Source: Rothia koreensis
GTDB lineage: Bacteria > Actinomycetota > Actinomycetes > Actinomycetales > Micrococcaceae
Direction of reading: 5' to 3'
DNA: 64,000 nucleotides
Assembly: GCF_004136575.1 (NCBI RefSeq)
Contig: NZ_NOIQ01000002.1
Coordinates: 150,256-214,255, forward strand
Shown here: one piece after another, positions 7,856 to 17,063 of the stretch
Layout of the letters: each line of letters starts with the position of its first letter
Numbering within the stretch: the stretch's first letter is position 1
The notes under the pieces: model-generated
Seen by the model: only the letters and a program-made list of their open reading frames with translations
Told to the model about the DNA's origin: nothing
Database searches by the model: none
Program-made: the position numbers and the translations under genes

Positions 7856-10792
7856 GTGCCAACACAGGGCAAGGGCAAGACGACCGGCAAGAGCCTCCTC
7901 ATTGTGGAGTCTCCTTCGAAGGTCAAGACCATCGGGGGTTACTTGGGGGACGCGTATGTCGTCGAGTCGTCCATGGGCCACATCCGAGACCTTCCCCAGC
8001 CCTCGGAGTTGCCCGCTGAGCTCAAGAAGACTCCCGTCGGCAAGTTAGCTGTGGACATCGACCAAGGGTTCGAGCCGTACTACGTGGTCAACCCGGACAA
8101 GAAGAAGAAGGTCACCGAACTCAAGCGTCTGCTCAAAGAATGTGACGCCTTGTATCTGGCCACCGATGCCGATCGCGAGGGCGAAGCGATCGCGTGGCAT
8201 CTTCTCGAGGTCCTCAAGCCCAAGGTGCCCGTTCACCGCGTGACCTTCCCAGAAATCACCAAGGAAGCTGTCGAGCGGGGATTCGAGAACGTGCGATCGA
8301 TCGACGACTCCCTCGTCGACGCGCAGGAAACTCGGCGCGTTCTCGACAGGATCTACGGCTACGAACTGTCGCCGGTTCTGTGGCGCAAGGTCTCCCAGGG
8401 CCTTTCCGCGGGCCGTGTGCAATCGGTCGCAACCCGGCTGGTCGTCGAGCGCGAGCGGGAACGCATGAAATTCCGGTCGGCGCAGTACTGGGACCTGGCG
8501 GGAATCTTCGAGACGAAGGCATCGGAGAGCTTCAAGGCCAAGCTCTCGGCGTTGGACGGGATGCGCGTGGCGTCCGGAAAGGACTTCGCGGATTCCGGGG
8601 AGCTCAAGCAGAGCGCCCGGGCCAAGGTTGCGCACCTCGACGAAGAGACGGCCCGCGGCCTGGTCTCTGCGCTGGAGGGGTCGGAGTTCTCGGTCTCCTC
8701 GGTGGAGACCAAGCCGTATACCCGTCGCCCGGCCGCGCCGTTCACGACGTCGACTCTGCAGCAGGAATCGGCCCGAAAGCTGCGGTTCTCCTCCCGGTCG
8801 ACCATGCAGGTCGCACAGCGTCTGTACGAGAACGGTTACATCACCTACATGCGTACAGACTCGGTCGCGCTCTCTGACCAGGCCGTGAACGCTGCGCGTG
8901 CGCAGGCGACCGAGCTCTACGGCGCCGATCACGTCCCGTCCAAGCCGCGGCTCTATGCCTCGAAGTCGAAGAATGCCCAGGAGGCACACGAGGCAATTCG
9001 CCCAGCTGGCGATTCCTTCCGCACACCGGCCGCGGTCAAGTCCAGGCTGTCCTCGGACGAATTCCGGCTCTACGAATTGATCTGGAAGCGCACCGTGGCC
9101 TCGCAGATGGCCGATGCCAAGGGGCAGACGGCGTCCATCAAGCTCGAAGCGCAGACCAACGATTCCCGGACGGCGGAGTTCTCGGCATCGGGCACGGTCA
9201 TCACCTTCCGGGGATTCATGGCCGCCTACGAGGAAGGCAAGGACGCCGCCCGGGATGCTGAAGACGCCAAGGACGGCGACGACAAACGACTCCCGAACAT
9301 GGCCGAGGGCGACCGGCTCACCGGCCGCGACATCGAGGCCAACGCCCACGAGACGTCGCCGCCTCCTCGCTACACGGAGGCCTCGCTCGTGAAGGCCATG
9401 GACGACCTGGGGATCGGACGCCCGTCGACCTATGCGGCGGTCATTTCGACGATCATGGACCGCGGGTACGTCAACAACCGCTCGGGCTCATTGGTGCCCT
9501 CCTGGACCGCTTTCTCCGTGGTCCGGCTCCTGGAAGAACACTTCTCCCGCTACGTCGACTACGAGTTCACCGCGGAAATGGAAGAGGACCTCGACAGGAT
9601 CGCACGGGGCGAAGAGCAACGGACCGACTGGTTGACCGGTTTCTACTTCGGGAACGCATCCAGGAACGGGCTGAAACCGATCGTGGAGAACCTGGGCGAG
9701 ATCGATGCTCGGGCCGTGAACTCCATCGAGATCACGGATGGCGTGACGCTCAGGGTCGGACGGTACGGCCCCTACCTCGAGACCGGCGGAACGGTGGACG
9801 AGGACACCGGGGAGATCAAGGATCCGATTCGGGCAAACGTGCCCAGCGACCTCGCCCCCGACGAGCTCACGGCCGAGAAAGCCGCCGAACTCATCGAGCA
9901 GGGCAAGGCGGACGGCAGGGAGCTGGGGACCAACCCGGAGAACGGGCGCACAATTCTGGCCAAGGACGGCCGCTTCGGGCCCTACGTGACCGAAGTGGTT
10001 CCCGAGCCCACCGAGGAGGAACTGGCGAATCAGCCGGTCGAGTACTACAAGAACGGCAAGCCCAAGCCGCCGAAGAAGCCCAAGAAGGAGAAGCCGCGCA
10101 CGGCTTCGCTCCTGAAGTCGATGTCGCTCCAGACCGTGACGCTCGAGGACGCCCTCAAACTGCTGTCACTGCCGCGCGTCGTCGGCACCGACGACGAAGG
10201 CACGGAGATCACGGCCCAGAACGGCAGGTACGGCCCCTACCTCAAGAAGGGGACGGACTCGCGCTCGCTGAGTTCGGAGGAGCAGATCTTCTCGATCACG
10301 GTGGACGAGGCCTTGGCGATCTACGCTCAGCCCAAGCAGAGGGGGAGGGCGGCCGCCAAGCCGCCCCTTGCCGAACTCGGAAAGGATCCGAGCAATGACA
10401 AGCCGATTGTGATCAAGGATGGGCGCTTCGGACCGTATGTGACGGATGGGGAAACCAACGTCACGGTTCCCAGGTCCGAAACCGTCGAGTCCATGACCCA
10501 CACCCGGGCGGTGGAGCTGCTCGCGGACAAACGAGCCAAGGGGCCGGTCAAGAAGAAGTCCGGAACGGCCAAGAAGTCCGGAACGACCAAGAAGACCGCG
10601 ACCAAGAAGACCGCGGCCAAGAAGACCGCGGCCAAGAAGACCTCGACCACGAAGTCATCGTCCGCGTCCGGGACCAAGAAGACGTCGGCGGCCAAGTCCA
10701 CTGCCACGAAGTCCTCCGGGACCAAGTCCGTGACCTCGAAGTCGGCGTCGAAGTCCACGGCGTCGAAATCCACGGCGAGCAAGGACCACTAG
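7856..10792 (+). CDS. topA: DNA topoisomerase I (type IA)
   Basis: A protein of about 978 residues that relaxes negative supercoils. The Toprim domain begins LLIVESPSKVKTI and contains DADREGEAIAWHL; the active-site tyrosine is in ITYMRTDS (about residue 331). The C-terminal half has repeated NGRYGPYL / DGRFGPYV modules instead of zinc fingers, as in mycobacterial TopA. The protein ends in about 75 residues of Lys/Ser/Thr/Ala repeats (KKT, KKS), a basic DNA-binding tail. The start is chosen at GTG 7856, preceded by AAGGAG at 7846-7851; ATG 7838 in the same frame is the alternative. The ppx-like gene follows after 1 bp. Confidence 0.95.
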   Translation: MPTQGKGKTTGKSLLIVESPSKVKTIGGYLGDAYVVESSMGHIRDLPQPSELPAELKKTPVGKLAVDIDQGFEPYYVVNPDKKKKVTELKRLLKECDALYLATDADREGEAIAWHLLEVLKPKVPVHRVTFPEITKEAVERGFENVRSIDDSLVDAQETRRVLDRIYGYELSPVLWRKVSQGLSAGRVQSVATRLVVERERERMKFRSAQYWDLAGIFETKASESFKAKLSALDGMRVASGKDFADSGELKQSARAKVAHLDEETARGLVSALEGSEFSVSSVETKPYTRRPAAPFTTSTLQQESARKLRFSSRSTMQVAQRLYENGYITYMRTDSVALSDQAVNAARAQATELYGADHVPSKPRLYASKSKNAQEAHEAIRPAGDSFRTPAAVKSRLSSDEFRLYELIWKRTVASQMADAKGQTASIKLEAQTNDSRTAEFSASGTVITFRGFMAAYEEGKDAARDAEDAKDGDDKRLPNMAEGDRLTGRDIEANAHETSPPPRYTEASLVKAMDDLGIGRPSTYAAVISTIMDRGYVNNRSGSLVPSWTAFSVVRLLEEHFSRYVDYEFTAEMEEDLDRIARGEEQRTDWLTGFYFGNASRNGLKPIVENLGEIDARAVNSIEITDGVTLRVGRYGPYLETGGTVDEDTGEIKDPIRANVPSDLAPDELTAEKAAELIEQGKADGRELGTNPENGRTILAKDGRFGPYVTEVVPEPTEEELANQPVEYYKNGKPKPPKKPKKEKPRTASLLKSMSLQTVTLEDALKLLSLPRVVGTDDEGTEITAQNGRYGPYLKKGTDSRSLSSEEQIFSITVDEALAIYAQPKQRGRAAAKPPLAELGKDPSNDKPIVIKDGRFGPYVTDGETNVTVPRSETVESMTHTRAVELLADKRAKGPVKKKSGTAKKSGTTKKTATKKTAAKKTAAKKTSTTKSSSASGTKKTSAAKSTATKSSGTKSVTSKSASKSTASKSTASKDH

Positions 10793-10793
10793 G

Positions 10794-11777
10794 ATGAGGC
10801 TGTCTGTCCTGGACGTCGGCTCCAACACGGTTCATCTGCTCCTGCTGGACGTGCAGCCGGGCTCCCGACCGGAACCGTATGCGTCGCACAAGATGCCATT
10901 GCAACTGGTCCAATACCTCGACCAGGACGGAAACATCTCGGACGCCGGCCGGGACGCCTTGACGAAATTCGTGATCGAAGCGCGAGATTTCGCGGCGGAG
11001 CACGACGCGGAGGATCTGCTGGCCTTCGCGACCTCTGCCATCCGTGAAGCAGGCAACGGGGCGGAGGTTCTGGACTTCGTCAAGTCGACCAGTGGAGTCA
11101 ACCTCACCGAGATATCCGGAGACCAGGAAGCTGCCATCACCTATTTCGCCGTCCGGCGATGGCAGGGCTGGGGCGCAGGAACGATTCTCGACCTGGACAT
11201 CGGCGGCGGTTCCTTCGAAATGGCCATAGGCGACGACGCGTTGCCCGATGTGGCCGTCTCGACTCCGCTGGGCGCAGGTCGCCTCACGCGGCAATTCATC
11301 CACCACGACCAGGCGAAGCCCAAGGAGATCAAGGCTCTGCGCAAGCACGTCAAGGAGACGCTCAAGCCGGCCGTCGACACCGTGAAGAAGGCGGGGTCCC
11401 CGAACATGGTGGTCGGCACGTCCAAGACCTTCCGTTCCTTGGCACGCATCTGCGGGGCCGCCCCCTACGCGGCCGGCCCATACGTCAAACGTGAGTTCCA
11501 TCTGGAAGACCTTCGACTGTGGACGCGACGGATGGAGGCGATGACGACGAAGGAACGCGCCGACCTTCCCGGCGTGTCCTCCAAGCGAGCGGCCCAGATT
11601 CTCGCGGGAGGGATCGTCGCCGAGACCGCGATGGACCTGTACGGCATCACGATCATGCGGTCCGTGCCCTGGGCACTCAGGGAGGGGCTCATCCTCCGGC
11701 GTATGGACCGGCTGAATTCCCAGGATTCGATGGCCACGGTCGATCCCAAAACACTGACATCGATCGCCAAGGAGTAG
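10794..11777 (+). CDS. Ppx/GppA phosphatase family protein
   Basis: A 327-residue member of the ASKHA-fold exopolyphosphatase / pppGpp phosphatase family. The first phosphate loop is LDVGSNTVHLLLLD (residues 5-18) and the second is LDIGGGSFEMAIG (about 138-150); the family hydrolyses terminal phosphate from polyphosphate or pppGpp. It is the short, two-domain form common in actinomycetes, lacking the C-terminal HD domain of E. coli Ppx. The ATG start is 1 bp after the topA stop, and the next gene follows 5 bp after its own stop, so topA, this gene and the isomerase-like gene look co-transcribed. Confidence 0.85.
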   Translation: MRLSVLDVGSNTVHLLLLDVQPGSRPEPYASHKMPLQLVQYLDQDGNISDAGRDALTKFVIEARDFAAEHDAEDLLAFATSAIREAGNGAEVLDFVKSTSGVNLTEISGDQEAAITYFAVRRWQGWGAGTILDLDIGGGSFEMAIGDDALPDVAVSTPLGAGRLTRQFIHHDQAKPKEIKALRKHVKETLKPAVDTVKKAGSPNMVVGTSKTFRSLARICGAAPYAAGPYVKREFHLEDLRLWTRRMEAMTTKERADLPGVSSKRAAQILAGGIVAETAMDLYGITIMRSVPWALREGLILRRMDRLNSQDSMATVDPKTLTSIAKE

Positions 11778-11782
11778 TCACG

Positions 11783-12607
11783 GTGGAGGAATCTGTTCCG
11801 GAAACGGTAGCCGCCCATGGGGCCGAATCGCCCTCGAGGCCCGTTGCTCTCTCGACGTCCTCGGTGTTCCCGATGGGAGTCAAGGACACGTTCGCCGTCG
11901 CCCGGGACCTGGGGTACGACGCCGTGGAGGTCATGATCACGGGCAACCCGCTCAGCCGCGACCCGGACGAGTTGCTGGACTACGTGCAGGAGTACCAGCT
12001 GCCGATCGCCGCAATCCACGCTCCAACCCTCTTGCTGACCCAACACGTGTGGGGCGATGCGTGGAACAAGATACGTCTTGCAGCAAAAATGGTGCACCGG
12101 GTCGGGGCTGACGTCATGGTCGCCCACCCACCGTTCGTGTGGCAGCGGAAGTATGCGAAAACATTCCCGGAGGGGGTGCGGCGCATTTCGGACGAAGAAG
12201 GCGTGAAGATCGCGGTCGAGAACATGTACCCGTGGCGTGTCGCCGGACGGGAAGTTCTCATGTACGCGCCTCACTGGTCACCGCTGGGCCAAGACTACGA
12301 GTGGGTGACCTGGGATTTCTCCCACGCGGCGGCCTCCGGAACGAACTCTTTGGACGCCGTTCGTCAGCTCGGCGACCGGCTGGGCCACGTCCATCTGACG
12401 GACGGTTCCGGACAATCCGTCATGGACGAACACGCCCGCCCTGGGCTGGGGACCCAACCCGTCGCGGAAACTCTTCATCACCTCGTCGAGACCGACTGGA
12501 AAGGCGTGGTTGCGGTCGAGGTCTCGACCCGCAAGGCCAAGGACACCGGCCAGATCGACGAGTGGTTGGCCGAATCCCTCGATTTCGCCCGACGCCACCT
12601 TCGATAA
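11783..12607 (+). CDS. Sugar phosphate isomerase/epimerase-like TIM-barrel protein
   Basis: A 274-residue TIM barrel of the xylose-isomerase-like/AP-endonuclease-2 superfamily. Candidate metal ligands lie in IAVENM (Glu), WDFSHA (Asp, His), GHVHLTDG (His) and VAVEVST (Glu). The start is GTG 11783, with AAGGAG at 11769-11774 upstream. In actinomycetes this gene commonly sits between the ppx-like gene and proC, as here. The substrate is unknown; the name reflects the fold only. Confidence 0.75.
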   Translation: MEESVPETVAAHGAESPSRPVALSTSSVFPMGVKDTFAVARDLGYDAVEVMITGNPLSRDPDELLDYVQEYQLPIAAIHAPTLLLTQHVWGDAWNKIRLAAKMVHRVGADVMVAHPPFVWQRKYAKTFPEGVRRISDEEGVKIAVENMYPWRVAGREVLMYAPHWSPLGQDYEWVTWDFSHAAASGTNSLDAVRQLGDRLGHVHLTDGSGQSVMDEHARPGLGTQPVAETLHHLVETDWKGVVAVEVSTRKAKDTGQIDEWLAESLDFARRHLR

Positions 12608-12648
12608 CGTAGGAGCAGACCGCGCAAGAAACTCTACGAGGAGGAACC

Positions 12649-13500
12649 ATGTCCGAACCCATCATCACGTTCCTGGGAACCGGGTCCATGAACGGCTCGA
12701 TCATGTCCGGCTTGCTCGCCGGCGGGACGGCCCCGGAGCGGGTCCGCGCCACGACCCGTTCGGCGGCCAGCGCCCGCAAGCTGAAGGAGTCGCTTCCGGA
12801 AGACCAGCGCGATGTGACCGTGTACTCGGGGGAGGACAACGAATCGGCCAACCTCGACGCCGTGAAGGACGCCGACGTCGTCCTCCTCGGGGTCAAGCCC
12901 AAAGGAATTCTGGACCTGGCCGCAGAGATCAAGGACGCCCTCGCTGACGATGCACTGGTCATTTCAGTGGCTGCGGGCATTGATCTGGCGATGCTGGAAG
13001 GCGAGTTGCGCGCAGGACAGCCGGTCATCCGGTCCATGCCCAACACTCCGTCTCGTGTCGGTCGCGGCGTGATCGCCCTCGCGGCGGGGACGCACTGCAC
13101 GCCGGAGCAGCTGAAGCTTGCCCACGAGGTTCTGGCCAATTCGGGGACCGTTTTGGACGTGGAGGAAGACCAGATCAACGCCGTCACCGGCGTGTCAGGG
13201 TCCGGCCCGGCCTATGCGTTCTTCCTCGCCGAAGCCATGCAGAAGGCAGGGGAGGCGATGGGGCTCGACAGCGAGACGGCCCGCCTCCTGGCCAAGGAGA
13301 CCGTGTCAGGGGCCGGCGAACTGCTCCATGCGGATGACGCCGACCCGGAAGCCCTCCGCAAGGCCGTCTCGAGCCCGAACGGAACCACGGAACGCGCGAT
13401 CAATGTCTTCGCCGAGGGCGGGCTGGTCGAGCTCACGGAGAAGGCCGCCAAGGCATCCGCCAGCCGGGGCGCCGAAATGGTCGAGGAATTCCGCCGCTGA
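12649..13500 (+). CDS. proC: Pyrroline-5-carboxylate reductase
   Basis: A 283-residue enzyme for the last step of proline synthesis (P5C + NAD(P)H to L-proline). The N-terminal dinucleotide fold shows FLGTGSMNGSIMSGL; the middle has VLLGVKPKGI and RSMPNTPSRVGRG; the helical C domain has the ProC signature around VTGVSGSGPAYAFFLAEAM and the TVSGAGEL loop. A strong GAGGAGGAA ribosome-binding site precedes ATG 12649. It is followed by a strong terminator hairpin. The length is normal. Confidence 0.95.
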   Translation: MSEPIITFLGTGSMNGSIMSGLLAGGTAPERVRATTRSAASARKLKESLPEDQRDVTVYSGEDNESANLDAVKDADVVLLGVKPKGILDLAAEIKDALADDALVISVAAGIDLAMLEGELRAGQPVIRSMPNTPSRVGRGVIALAAGTHCTPEQLKLAHEVLANSGTVLDVEEDQINAVTGVSGSGPAYAFFLAEAMQKAGEAMGLDSETARLLAKETVSGAGELLHADDADPEALRKAVSSPNGTTERAINVFAEGGLVELTEKAAKASASRGAEMVEEFRR

Positions 13501-13518
13501 GCATTTCCCCGGAACGGA

Positions 13519-13559
13519 AACCGCCGGCCACACCCGCAGAGACGGTGTGGCCGGCGGTT
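13519..13559. terminator. Bidirectional hairpin between proC and ktrA
   Basis: A perfect 16-bp stem (13519-13534 pairs with 13544-13559) with a 9-nt loop lies between two convergent genes. The stem ends in A/T pairs (AA...TT), so it can serve both directions. Confidence 0.8.
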
Positions 13560-13568
13560 CGCACGGCC

Positions 13569-14237
13569 TTATGGCCGAGCAGCGAACCGTTCGATGAGAT
13601 CGACCTGGCCTGAGACGATCAGCACGTCGCGGGACGTGACCTTGGTGCGCGCCGTGGCGTAGGTGAATTCCTCACCGGGTGACTTCACTCCGACAATCGT
13701 GACCCCGTAGCGGTTCCGGACGTCCGATTCCTGCAGGGTGAACCCATGGGTCTCCTTGGGCGGGTACATCTTGACGATGGCAAAGTCGTCGTCGAATTCG
13801 ATGTAGTCCAGGAGCCGTCCGGAGACCAGGTGAGCGGTGCGCCGTCCGGCGTCGGCCTCCGGGAAGATCACGTAATGGGCTCCGATCCGGGAGAGGATCT
13901 TGCCGTGGGCGGGCGTGATTGCCTTGGCCCAAATTCTCTCGATCCCCAGGTCCACCAGGTTCGCGGTGATCAGAACGCTCGATTCGATCGAGGTCCCGAC
14001 CCCGACCACCGCGGAGGTGAAGTCCCCCGCCCCGACCTGACGCAATGCGTCGATGTCGGAAGCGTCGGCTTGGATCACGTGCGTGAGGAGGCCCGACCAT
14101 TTCTGGACCATGTCCGGGTCACGCTCGATGGCCAGGACTTCCTTGTTCTGGCGGCGCAATTGCTGGGCGGTCGCTGCGCCGAAACGGCCCAGGCCGATGA
14201 CCAGAACCGGCGCGTTGTGGGGTGAACGATCAGCCAA
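13569..14237 (-). CDS. ktrA: Potassium uptake regulatory subunit, TrkA/KtrA family
   Basis: A 222-residue cytosolic RCK protein. The N-terminal Rossmann domain has VIGLGRFG (nucleotide-binding GxGxxG), an acidic residue after the second strand (AIERD) and QADASD; a C-terminal RCK_C domain follows (about 140-222: YVMYPPKETHG-like region, GVTIVGVKSPG). It would gate the KtrB channel in response to ATP/ADP or c-di-AMP. The likely start is TTG 14237, overlapping the end of ktrB by 8 bp, so the two are co-transcribed in the order ktrB-ktrA. Confidence 0.88.
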   Translation of the reverse strand: MADRSPHNAPVLVIGLGRFGAATAQQLRRQNKEVLAIERDPDMVQKWSGLLTHVIQADASDIDALRQVGAGDFTSAVVGVGTSIESSVLITANLVDLGIERIWAKAITPAHGKILSRIGAHYVIFPEADAGRRTAHLVSGRLLDYIEFDDDFAIVKMYPPKETHGFTLQESDVRNRYGVTIVGVKSPGEEFTYATARTKVTSRDVLIVSGQVDLIERFAARP

Positions 14238-15639
14238 TGATGGGCCTCTCTTCCGGGTACTTGTACAAGCGACTGCGGGTCCTCAGGGCCAGACCAGTGG
14301 CCACGGTGATGGTTCCGAGACGACCAATGAACATCATGACGGACAGGACGTACAGGCCCGTCGCGGGAAGCTCGGCGGACAACCCTACGGACAGACCACA
14401 CGTTGCGTAGGCCGAGATGACCTCGAACAGGATCTCGTCCAACGGGTGATGCGTGATGAGCATGAGGGCCGCGGTGCCGAGCACGACAATAGTCGCGCTC
14501 ATCATGACCACCGAGATGGCGATGCGCAACACGGTGTCCGGGATCGTGCGGCGGAAAGCGATCACGTACTGGTCGCCCCGGGCCTCGGCCACGATGGCGA
14601 TGAAGATGACGGCCATCGTCGTGATCTTGACGCCGCCCGCGGTGGAGCCCGAACCTCCTCCCACGAACATCAGCAAGTCGGTCAGGAGCTTGGTGATCGA
14701 GTTCGTCTGATCCATGTCGACGAGATTGAACCCGCCCGACCGTGTCATGACCGAAGCGAAGACCGAATGCAGCAATCGTTCCACGATGCCCTCGTTGCCG
14801 ATCGTGTCCCGGTTGTTCCATTCGGCCGCACCCCAGAGGAAAGATCCCAGGACCACCAGCAACAGCGACCCGAAGACGGTGATGCGGGCATTCAGGTTCC
14901 AATGCCGGAGTCGGAGCCCGAACATCCTGACCACCAGGATCACGGGAAATCCGAGGGAACCGACCCAGACGCCGGCGCACAAGGGCAAGAGAATCCACCA
15001 GTCGTTGCCGTAAGGAACCAGCCCGTCCGTGTGCGGAGTGAATCCCGCGTTGTTGAAGGAAGAGATCCCGTAGAACACTCCGTGCCACAGGGCCTGGGGG
15101 AGATCTTCGCCGAGCGTCATGAGTCGCAGAGCCAGAATGGCCGCAATGATGCCCTCGATGCTCGCGGAGGTCAGCACGACGGTGCGCAACAGGGAGCCGA
15201 CCTCGCCGAGTTTGCCCTGTCGGCTCGTGATGTTGAGGCCTTCCTGCGCGAAGAGCTTGGTGCGCAACCCCAGTTTCCGTCCCAGCGCCATGGACAGCAA
15301 CGACGTCATGGTCAGGGTCCCCAGACCGCCGATCTGGACGCCCAGAAGAATCACGAACTGCCCGAACAGGGACCACTGGGTCGACGTCGTCAGCGTGGTG
15401 AGGCCGGTGACGGTCACGGCCGACGTCGCCGTGAACGTGGCCTGCTCCAGGGCCGGTGGATGCCCGGATCGGCTGGCAACAGGAAGCATGAGCATGAGCG
15501 AGCACAGCACGATCACGAGGAAGAACAACGTGATGGAGATGCGTGAGGGAGTGGTCCCGAAGATCCGATTGACCAGGTCCCTGACCTGATCCACGGGGCG
15601 GCGGGGCTCCGCGGCCAGGGTGGTGTCCTTGCTCAACAC
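14230..15639 (-). CDS. ktrB: Potassium uptake transmembrane subunit, TrkH/KtrB family
   Basis: An ion-conducting subunit of about 469 residues made of four M1-P-M2 repeats. The selectivity-filter stretches are visible in order: AVTVTGLTT, SSFNNAGFTP, MTRSGGFN and YATCGLSVG. These Gly-containing filters match KtrB-type Na+-coupled K+ transporters. The start is taken at GTG 15639 because AGGAG lies 5 nt upstream (15645-15649); the longer open frame to 15738 runs into the acuC promoter. It is divergent from acuC. Confidence 0.88.
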   Translation of the reverse strand: MLSKDTTLAAEPRRPVDQVRDLVNRIFGTTPSRISITLFFLVIVLCSLMLMLPVASRSGHPPALEQATFTATSAVTVTGLTTLTTSTQWSLFGQFVILLGVQIGGLGTLTMTSLLSMALGRKLGLRTKLFAQEGLNITSRQGKLGEVGSLLRTVVLTSASIEGIIAAILALRLMTLGEDLPQALWHGVFYGISSFNNAGFTPHTDGLVPYGNDWWILLPLCAGVWVGSLGFPVILVVRMFGLRLRHWNLNARITVFGSLLLVVLGSFLWGAAEWNNRDTIGNEGIVERLLHSVFASVMTRSGGFNLVDMDQTNSITKLLTDLLMFVGGGSGSTAGGVKITTMAVIFIAIVAEARGDQYVIAFRRTIPDTVLRIAISVVMMSATIVVLGTAALMLITHHPLDEILFEVISAYATCGLSVGLSAELPATGLYVLSVMMFIGRLGTITVATGLALRTRSRLYKYPEERPIIG

Positions 15640-15733
15640 GCGCACTCCTGACGACGACAGTCTGACCTTCCCTAGCGTAGCGGCTGACCCGCTCTCCGAC
15701 TGGCCCGAATACGCATGGGGCCGGAACGCGTGC

Positions 15734-15739
15734 CACAAT
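15734..15739 (+). promoter_or_regulatory. -10 element of acuC (leaderless)
   Basis: CACAAT with a 6-nt spacer to GTG 15746; no ribosome-binding sequence is present. Confidence 0.5.
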
Positions 15740-15745
15740 AGGCCT

Positions 15746-16972
15746 GTGACGTCACTTACAAACTTTCGCGGAAGTGGGCAGGGTGCGGATCCGACCTCGC
15801 TGGTGACGTGGGATCCGGCGATGACCGCATATTTCTTCGGCGACTACCACCCCATGCACCCAGGGCGACTCGATGCGACGGCGCATCTCGCGCAGGACTT
15901 GGGGCTCTTCGGTCTTCCCCACGTCACGGTGGAGAAGCCCGAGACCGCCGACGAGGCTGCTCTGCTGACCGCGCATTCGCAACAGTACGTGGACATCGTC
16001 AAGGCCGTCAGTGAGAACCCTGACCTGAAGGTGCCGGGCAGTGGCTTGGACGGCGAGGAGACCCCCGGTTTCGCAGGGGTCCATGAGGCGGCGTCCAAAC
16101 TCGCCGGCGGGACTTTGCGCGCGGCAACCGCGGTCAAGGACCAGGAGGTCGCTCGCGCGGTCAATTTCGGCGGCGGCATGCACCACGCCCACAGGGATCA
16201 CGCGAGCGGATTCTGCGTGTACAACGATTGTGCCGTCGGAATCCAGTACTTGCTGGACCACGGGGTCGAGAAGGTTCTGTACATCGACATCGACGCCCAT
16301 CACGGCGACGGCACACAAAGCATCTTCTGGGACGACCCTCGGGTGCTGACGATTTCCCTCCACGAGACGGGCATGTCTCTCTTCCCCGGGACCGGGTTCG
16401 CTGCGGAGACCGGACCGGAGGGGGCTGCGGCCGGAACCGCCGTGAACGTGGCCCTGCCGACGACGGTCGCGGATGCCGATTGGCTCAGGGCCTTCCACGC
16501 GATCGTGCCGCAGCTGGCTAGGGCCTTCGAACCGGAGATCATCGTCTCGCAGCACGGGTGCGACTCGCATTTCAAAGACGACATGACCCACATGCGCTTG
16601 AGCGTGGACGCGCAGCGTGAAGCGGCCCTGTCGATCGCCGACCTGGCGAACGAACTCTGTGAGGACCGGTGGATCGCGACCGGTGGCGGCGGGTACAACT
16701 GCCTGGACGCGGTGCCCCGTGCGTGGACGCACCTGATCGGCATCGTGGCCAATCGGCCCGTCGAGGTCACGACGCCGACGCCGGAGTCGTGGCGCCGCTA
16801 CATCACCGAAAAATACGGGGTCCGTGCACCACGGTTGATGGGGGACGAGGCGGACATCTGGTGGCGCTCCTGGGAGATCGGCTTCGACCCAGGAAATGTG
16901 TTGGACAGGACGGTCATGGCAACCCGCAAGGAAGTTTTCCCCCTGTGGGGCCTCGACCCCTGGTTCGACTGA
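15746..16972 (+). CDS. acuC: Acetoin utilization protein AcuC / class I deacetylase
   Basis: A 408-residue Zn-dependent deacetylase of the HDAC superfamily. Catalytic features are the twin histidines in GGGMHHAHRDHASGFCVYND, the metal-binding DIDAHHGDGTQ, a later Asp in QHGCDSH, and the glycine loop ATGGGGYN. AcuC proteins remove acetyl groups from lysines, notably regulating acetyl-CoA synthetase. The start is GTG 15746, in frame with a longer ORF whose upstream part overlaps the ktrB promoter. It stands as a single gene. Confidence 0.88.
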   Translation: MTSLTNFRGSGQGADPTSLVTWDPAMTAYFFGDYHPMHPGRLDATAHLAQDLGLFGLPHVTVEKPETADEAALLTAHSQQYVDIVKAVSENPDLKVPGSGLDGEETPGFAGVHEAASKLAGGTLRAATAVKDQEVARAVNFGGGMHHAHRDHASGFCVYNDCAVGIQYLLDHGVEKVLYIDIDAHHGDGTQSIFWDDPRVLTISLHETGMSLFPGTGFAAETGPEGAAAGTAVNVALPTTVADADWLRAFHAIVPQLARAFEPEIIVSQHGCDSHFKDDMTHMRLSVDAQREAALSIADLANELCEDRWIATGGGGYNCLDAVPRAWTHLIGIVANRPVEVTTPTPESWRRYITEKYGVRAPRLMGDEADIWWRSWEIGFDPGNVLDRTVMATRKEVFPLWGLDPWFD

Positions 16973-17051
16973 GGATCCCGTCCGGCGAGTTCGGAACATT
17001 CATGTAGGGAACGGGCGGGCGTGTGCGCATACTCGGTACGGAATACACCGT

Positions 17052-17057
17052 TATGGT
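17052..17057 (+). promoter_or_regulatory. -10 element of the ArsR-like regulator (leaderless)
   Basis: TATGGT, 6 nt before ATG 17064. Confidence 0.5.
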
Positions 17058-17063
17058 GGAAGC

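Noticed and set aside
10550..10790. Lysine-rich direct repeats as a separate repeat element
   Set aside because: They encode the basic C-terminal tail of TopA, a known feature of actinobacterial topoisomerase I.
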